Assembly: GCA_013365325.1 (NCBI GenBank)
Contig: JABVXV010000448.1
Coordinates: 1-40,765 of the forward strand
Reading direction: 5' to 3'
DNA: 40,765 nt
Source: Dipetalonema caudispina
Lineage: Eukaryota > Nematoda > Chromadorea > Rhabditida > Onchocercidae
In this document: piece by piece, positions 30,712-40,765 of the stretch
Layout: the number at the start of each line of letters is the position of its first letter
How positions within the stretch are numbered: position 1 is the stretch's first letter
Notes under the pieces: generated by a model
The model's database searches: none
What the model was told of the DNA's origin: nothing
What the model saw: only the letters and a program-made list of their open reading frames with translations
Made by a program: the position numbers and the translations under genes

Positions 30712-33700
30712 ATGAAACAAATTACACGATCGTGTCGGATATTATGGAATTTGCAACGGCAGAGGAATATGCTTATGTTTACACCGGATACTATTATTCC
30801 TACACTCACATTATCAACTATTCATACACCACTAGAGGTTTTTTTTTCTTTAATAGTTAAAAATTCATATCCTAATTTCTTACTGAAGCTTAGCAATTTT
30901 TCTCATTGTAATATGAATACGTCATCTTTAGGAATTTCTTCTTTTTTTGGACGTTCTGAAATGAATTGCAGATGGGATATTTTTAAATATGAAGTTTCAA
31001 AATTGATTTAGAGATTTGGAACTACAACTTATCTATTTTAATAAGTTTGTAATTTCGATAGTGTGGAAATTTTTCTAATCGACTTTCTGTTATTCTATTG
31101 TATATCTGTGTTTTTTACTTCAGTTTATTATCAAAAATAGGAAATTTTAATAAGGAAGGTTAGGTGATTTGCTCTTAAATGAATGAATATGCTTATTGTA
31201 TGATATTGTTTTTCTTTCTCTTTTTTAAGCGATCATTTGAATCAGTGCGATATTTCTCACAGCAAAGACAGCATCAGTCAAGACCTAGAAATTTCTTGAA
31301 AAATTTGTTGGATAACATACGAGAAGAATTTGAAAAAAACAAAGAATTACAGGTGTTTTTTCTTTTTTCTTTTTCATCTTTTACTTTATCGGGATGCGGT
31401 TGTCAAAATTCAAGATCGAAAAATCAGGTTAGAGACTAAAAATTGGCAAAATAATATCAATTTTAATAACTTTTCACAAAAATAATATGTAATCCTTAAT
31501 TGGTCATCATAGTATGGAGTAATATAACTAAAAATGTTAACTTTCCGATTTTTTCAGTGGAACTGAAAAGGCTTTTTTTTATATCACATAATAACAAGTA
31601 AGGTATATTACCCACTTAATTAACTGGCTATGTGTGGATAATTACTCACTGGCATTGTAAAACATCGGTGTTCAATCTACCATTTTTTGAGTTGTTGGTA
31701 ATTTATCAATGCTTTCGTCATGTTTCTCATGCTTAACAGAAATTTTTTTTTTTAGGAAAATAGGCGACAATTGGATGAAAGATTAAGAAGTTTAAATGAT
31801 AGCGAAGCTCTGAAAGAAGCTAGAAGGAAATTCGTGAGTTTTATTTCCTTCATAAAATTCTTCTTTAGCCATTGTTGTTTTACAAAATACATCATCGTTC
31901 TGTGACGAATATTCATTTCTCTTTGTCTTTTCAATGAATGGATCATCGACAGAGCTTATTGAATGTTTTAGGAATTAATCGAAAAAGAAACTTTAAAAAG
32001 TTCCCAAGTTATTCAAAACAAAATCAACGAAGTCCGTGATCATATATCGAAGGTAAGCTACTTGGTTTTTTTGACTTTCTCCACTTTTAACTGAATAGAG
32101 CCTTACTGGTAATGAATCTTTTGACTAATATAAGGTAAACAAATTGATATTGAGCCACACAAAAAGACTTTTCGAAAATTACTTGTCTGGTATAGATAAA
32201 ATAAAATTGCTTGTCAAGAGAAATGTATCTTAGAAATTTAATTTCTGTTATATGTAGATGGTAGTGGAAGTACAGAAAACAGAAGCGGGAAAAAAGCTGT
32301 CTTTGGCTGCAGAAGAAGTATTGAAGCAGGCGAAGATTGCTGCAGAAATGATCGAGAAAGCAGCAGAACAAGTTGGAGACAATCAGTTGTATCAGAGTGT
32401 TAGTTCGGTAAGTGTATGAAATATTTGATGCATCGCTTACATCTTATAAATTTTAATTCGCAAGATTTAACATGAGCAGTTTCTTCTGCTAGGCGCAAAT
32501 GCAAGAAGGTATATATTTTAAAAGTTTCAAAAAAGTGAAGCAAGTATTCTGAGTCGTTGAGAAGTGAAAATCAAAGACCTTAGCCGCTGGAAAGTTCTGC
32601 AGCGTTTAGGTTTAAAACGATTGATAGCTGGTTCGTGAGCTTTTATTGGGAGGTCAAAACTAGAACTCTCTTACACCTCACTGTAGGAAAAATACATTCT
32701 TCTGAACCACTTGTCACCAAATTAATTCAATTTTGAAACTTTACAGTCAGTGAAAGTGATCAAGGATGAAGTTGATAGTATTGTCGATGTACGGATGTAC
32801 ACTCGACCAGGTTACAATTCCTTCTTGTTTGATAATAGTTATGCTTTATGTTTTGTAATTTCTTTCAAAAGTTTGGGGTTTTATGAGAAGTCTGAAAAAT
32901 TCATCTAGTAATGTGATTTCAACTTTCAAAAAATGTTTCAGATCAGTTAAAAATGCGCTCTGCATCCTTTTCCACCTATACTGATCGGGTTGTAGAAGCT
33001 AATCCGTAAGTATCATTTTAAGCATTATTAGTGTCAGTAATCTTTTTTCTTGGGCTGATTTGGTTTGGAACATCATTTCGTCGTGATTTATGGTTAGAGC
33101 TACTGGGATTGACTCTCCCACATGAATCAGACGTCTTTCTGAGTAGCGAAATACACAATTTACATGAAAGAAAATGACAGCTATAGCTTCTTAGATTTTT
33201 CTGTATTGTGAGGTTTTTTTCACGTCAAAAAAGGCAAAATCTTTTGCTTCTTTATGTCTTATTACATTCACATATAACTAATTTTTTATAGAAATGCAAC
33301 TGGTGTAGAGCTCCATAAGGAATCCAAGTGGTATGCCGGATGGAAAAGTTTTTCCGAAAACAATGCTTATTATAACAGTATGTTTGATGTTAAATTTTAA
33401 TGAACTTCAAGCTGTTGAAGCTGTTGAAATTTAGGTTTCTAACCAACTCTTTTTAATCTGATTTATGGAGAAGTTCAGTGATATTTTTATATTTTTTTAC
33501 TAAAACTGCATTGAGTGGTATCACTGTTGCTTGTTGTGTAAATGATTGTTGCAGTTCTTGACTGATTTGTAGACGTAAATATTTCGTTCTAGAAATTTTG
33601 GACTGGAAAATGCGTCTGGATGAAAGCGATAATTTGGCGTTGAGGATGGTACGAGGTTTCACTGACAAAGTTTCTTCACTACTCGGTATGTTCTTTTAAT

Positions 33701-35383
33701 AATTTATCCCACAAAAATTAGTTAACAAGACAATAATGTTGATGGGATACTTATTTTACTAGTGGTATTAATGATGCAGCTTAGAAAAAGTACTGGGATC
33801 TAAGATTTTAAAAATTTTTCGACAAAACGTATCGTTGGGAGATTTCGTTTGGAACAAAATCTCTTTAGCTTGAATACCATGGATTACATTATCCGAGATG
33901 GTTTTGCATGGAAAATATTTAGAGAACTTGTGAACTTATTTCCTCAACTTCTCATAGTTGAGAAAAACAGTCGCAGTTCTTGTACAAAATATTTCAAATA
34001 ACTTTAAATTCAGGAGGCCATAGTGAAATATCAGAGGTACTTTCTGAAATTCAGAAAGTTGATCCGAATTTCGATAAAAATGAGTGGTTGCGTTTTTGTG
34101 AAAAAGAAATAATCCCGAATGTTCTGGAAGCATTTATTCGTGGCGATTTGAAAATTCTCAAAGATTGGTGTTATGAAAGGGTTTGTTTTTTTGAATTTTT
34201 TCACCTTTCTTTTTAATTTTTTCTTTTTTTTTTAAAAAGATTTTGTAGCTTTTCCAATTCCATAGAATCCGTGCGGATACAGTTTTATAAAGTAATAGTG
34301 TTCAGGCCTATAATATTTTATCAGCAATTGTCAATGAATACAAAAAGGTCAACTTCAATACAGCAGACAGTCGCGTTATCGATATCGATAGGGTTGAGGT
34401 TCGTCATCATACTCTTATGATTGGCTTTATATTTTCATGATTCATTTCGGTAGATTCCCTCTTAGCTGTTGCATGATTATGTATTGAATGCACTTATGCA
34501 TCCTTGAAGTAGAAGATAGTTTAATTTGCTCTGTATTTCATTAGTTTTGTGTTCTGAAAGTATTTTTACTGTAAAACCCCAAAATATGAAAGAAATTTGA
34601 GCCAAATTTACTTATAATTTATTTAAATGATTTGCAATAGATGTTGGTAAGCACAATCCGAAAAAGATTTTATATTCACGCTTGAAATATTTTAGCAAGA
34701 GTTTTTATAAAGATACTTGTTAGTTAACATTGTAGTTTTTATTGCTTCAATGTATTGTGAGAAATATTTTAGATGGTTACGGGTAAAATGATGGAACATG
34801 GGCCAGTAATAATAATCACATTTCAAGCTTATATGGTGAATGTTGTCAGAAATATGGAGGGAAAAGTTGTCGAAGGTGATCCGGTAGGTTCCTCGTTCTG
34901 ATTATTCTTTGAATATGAAATGGAACCAATCCACATTTGGTCAAGTGGAAATTAAAATTTGTTTCTAAAAGATCAAGAGAAGTGCAGCTTTTGTTCGTTT
35001 AATTGGATAAGAAAATAAATAAATGTATAGTATGACAAAAAAAAAAAAAAATTGTCTAACATGACAAAAATTGCTACCTGAATTACGTAATTTTAAACTT
35101 GTTAATCATATGAAGAGAAACTGTGATGTTTCAAGTTATTAAACAAATTTGTTCCTGGAAAGAGCTTTATATTTTCCGTAACGGTGATGTGAATCCTTCA
35201 TTTTAAGTAGTCGGTTCAGCATGCATTGAAAATTTCAAACAGCTTTGAAAGGGAATTTTTCAGAACACTCCGGTACGTGTCCATCATGTATGGGTAATGT
35301 GTCGTGATATGGAGGAGTATAACCCAACGGTGGCATGGAAAGTTCTTGAAGTACATATGCAAAAGGGTAATCTGGCATTGTAA
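30712..35383 (+). CDS. TIMM44: TIM44, mitochondrial inner membrane import motor subunit, 451 aa
   Basis: Peripheral matrix-side protein that tethers mitochondrial Hsp70 to the TIM23 channel during protein import. Exons: 30712-30837, 31230-31352, 31756-31833, 31972-32052, 32258-32407, 32747-32810, 32942-33005, 33292-33377, 33593-33685, 34014-34180, 34306-34398, 34773-34883, 35264-35383. All phases agree and give 452 codons with TAA at 35381; human TIM44 is about the same length. The first residues (MKQITRSCRILWNLQRQRN) are a basic, acid-free matrix-targeting type. Conserved parts: NFLKNLLDNIREEFEKNKEL, ALKEARRKF, a charged coiled-coil-like middle, VELHKESKWYAGWKSF, MRLDESDNLALRMVRGFTDK, then the C-terminal TIM44/Tim44-like domain from about residue 280 with EIIPNVLEAF, LKILKDWCYE, DSRVIDIDRVE, KMMEHGPVIIITFQA, GKVVEGDP and VWVMCRDMEEYNP. 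Exon 2 uses a TTTTTTAAG acceptor. The end (KGNLAL) reads past a possible GTAATC donor, so a spliced alternative C-terminus cannot be excluded. Confidence 0.94.

Positions 35384-40765
<5,382 letters not shown>

Noticed and set aside
33453..33668. Minus-strand frame over TIM44 exon 9
   Set aside because: It is the antisense of a real TIM44 exon, whose plus frame is in phase with its neighbours.

Overview
The window looks like nuclear DNA of a parasitic nematode, most likely a filarial (clade III) worm. The reasons are a very AT-rich base composition full of poly-A/poly-T runs and microsatellites, animal genes cut into many short exons by AT-rich introns of 100-2,000 bases, and TTTCAG-like splice acceptors. 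There is no bacterial or viral gene content. Species is an inference from style, not from a diagnostic marker. All products below were recognised by reading spliced exons by eye. Every intron phase was checked, and four genes close into complete frames.

Layout. 1-120 is an (AAT)n array. 483-716 (+) is the last coding exon of an RGS protein (RZ/RGS17-20-like C-terminal half of the domain). 717-6426 holds repeats and a higher-GC block that may contain a 5' exon of the next gene. 6439-17245 (+) is a Grainyhead/CP2 transcription factor, nine coding exons per transcript and 613 aa. It has two alternative, equal-length, same-phase versions of exon 6 (13400-13457 and 14123-14180) that can only be used one at a time. 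17246-21337 is the convergent gap. 21338-24205 (-) is an NME6-type nucleoside diphosphate kinase, four exons, 155 aa, mostly in exons too short to stand out as open frames. 24206-25493 is a divergent intergenic region with an odd higher-GC block. 25494-28924 (+) is a DHHC palmitoyltransferase of the ZDHHC9/14/18 class, six exons, 352 aa, with an apparent GC-AG intron that splits the catalytic cysteine codon. 30712-35383 (+) is TIM44, thirteen exons, 451 aa. 35384-40765 has no recognised gene and ends in an (ATT)n array.

The genes do not form a pathway. TIM44 and NME6 are both mitochondrial in other animals, but they lie on opposite strands and are separated by the DHHC gene, so this is probably chance. 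No operon is evident, although TIM44 has a candidate trans-splice acceptor just before its ATG.

The most interesting signal is the mutually exclusive exon pair inside the Grainyhead DNA-binding domain, with an inverted repeat in the intron between the two. Next come the GC donor at the DHHC cysteine, a roughly 140-base foldback element inside the NME6 gene, and a decayed Smurf-like C2-domain fragment in a Grainyhead intron.
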